From the NCBI GenBank assembly GCA_014529385.2, contig CM043966.1, positions 88,872,587-88,936,586 of the forward strand: a stretch of 64,000 bases of DNA, written 5' to 3'. The DNA is from Adiantum capillus-veneris (lineage: Eukaryota; Streptophyta; Polypodiopsida; Polypodiales; Pteridaceae). How positions within the stretch are numbered: position 1 is the first letter of the stretch; each line of letters begins with the position of its first letter. Both the position numbers and the translations under genes were made by a program. Below are positions 63,296-64,000 of this stretch, piece after piece. The notes below the pieces were generated by a model. It was given only the letters and a program-made list of their open reading frames with translations, was not told the origin of the DNA and did not search any database.

Positions 63296-64000
63296 TATCT
63301 TTCTAGGTCATCTGACCCCCTTTATACACTGCAGCCACACCCGAAACTGAAATGTAGCCTCTGTAGCAAAGGATTCGACTTTGGCTAGTCAATGACTCCA
63401 CTTTGGCTAACCATAGTCTTTGTCCAACCTTAGTGCTCTCTTATCCTCAGGCCTGGACTCCCTCTGGACAGTTCCACACTAGCTATGCAATGCACGGCAG
63501 TTAGATTTCCTGAGGGGTGTTTCCAAAAAGTGAAAGTAAATAAATAATAAGAAAGAAATTAACAAAAAGGATAGATAGTAGTCACACGCTGGTGACATCC
63601 TCTCCTTTTCAAAGTGAGGTACTGGTACCAAAGTGTATGGCGTCGAGGGAGATCGCCAACAGCATCCGGAATCTTGGAAGGAACTCTTCGTTGGCCCACT
63701 CTGATGTGTGGGTCGTGTGGTACTTGAACTTCATAAAGGTCTGCAACGCTTGCTTCTTTGGGCCGCGCCGAAAGCGACAGTCGTTTGAATTTCCTTCGAT
63801 GCTTTAACTTCGTCTAGAGACCTACTTCTTTCGTCTTCAAGAATCTCCATGGTTGAAAATTCCTGAAACCACTTCCAACACAAAAGCATGAACATACCCA
63901 TTCCATGTAAAGTGAAGGAAAAAAATCTTTTCTTCTCTAAAGATTGTGCATGCAATGTAGATGAACAAATACACGGAGTGACTACTCGTTCATCAAACAC
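63296..64000. other. Unassigned sequence at the window edge
   Basis: A minus-strand frame of 89 codons is open from 63731 past the window end (EILEDERSRSLDEVKASKEI). I do not recognise it. No LTR feature is evident. Confidence 0.4.

Overview
This window is nuclear DNA of a land plant. It is dominated by nested and decayed retrotransposons, with a few broken plant genes between them. Plant affinity rests on a Ty3/gypsy element with a second RNase H (the plant Tat-type layout), Ty1/copia elements primed by initiator Met-tRNA, chromodomain-bearing Ty3 elements, a HAESA-like LRR receptor remnant, an F-box/kelch gene and a PIF/Harbinger transposase remnant. Long CT/GA and CA/TG microsatellites are frequent. 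I cannot name the species; a large repeat-rich genome such as a fern's would fit, but that is inference. I found no rRNA, tRNA or CRISPR locus and no gene that is clearly intact by cellular standards.

Layout. 1-7.86 kb: 3' part of a Ty3 element with gag, protease, RT, two RNase H domains and integrase, then a probable 3' LTR. 7.88-12.65 kb: an LTR-like block split by a complete 3.67-kb non-autonomous LTR element (8161-11828, TSD CTTGC). 12.77-16.06 kb: a decayed chromovirus on the minus strand that keeps gag, protease, chromodomain tail and 3' LTR but no RT or integrase. 16.2-17 kb: a LINE remnant. 17.4-22.4 kb: microsatellite-rich dispersed repeats carrying an antisense copy of the F-box gene's 5' part. 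22.4-28.2 kb: mostly unassigned, with one decayed LTR element end. 28.6-38.1 kb: a copia element (A, plus strand, TSD CATTG) with a related copia element (B, minus strand, 30616-35212, TSD TAGCC) inserted in it. 38.1-50.5 kb: several pieces of one chromovirus family (C, D, F) in inverted arrangement, with a second 3.0-kb non-autonomous element (44843-47863, TSD CCTAG) inside F. 50.7-52 kb: the dispersed repeats again, inverted. 52.9-54.1 kb: LRR receptor pseudogene. 55.5-58 kb: repeat plus F-box/kelch gene. 58.4-59.2 kb: PIF/Harbinger remnant. 59.5-61.7 kb: an LTR with primer-binding site and gag remnant, then leader-like sequence. 62.1-63.3 kb: an inverted copy of the 7.9-12.6 kb LTR-like block.

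The most novel item is the pair of non-autonomous LTR elements at 8161-11828 and 44843-47863. Their LTRs differ, but both encode a copia-type gag with a CCHC knuckle and a protease-like domain lacking the D-S-G triad. In both, integrase, RT and RNase H are replaced by the same unrecognised C-terminal domain, which has a hydrophobic segment and ends in PVGIG. Also notable are a hairpin conserved after an ATAAAGAAATACCGAAA motif in three diverged LTR copies, a stop codon placed between catalytic residues of the second RNase H in the first element, and an inverted duplication linking the F-box gene to the 20-kb repeat region.
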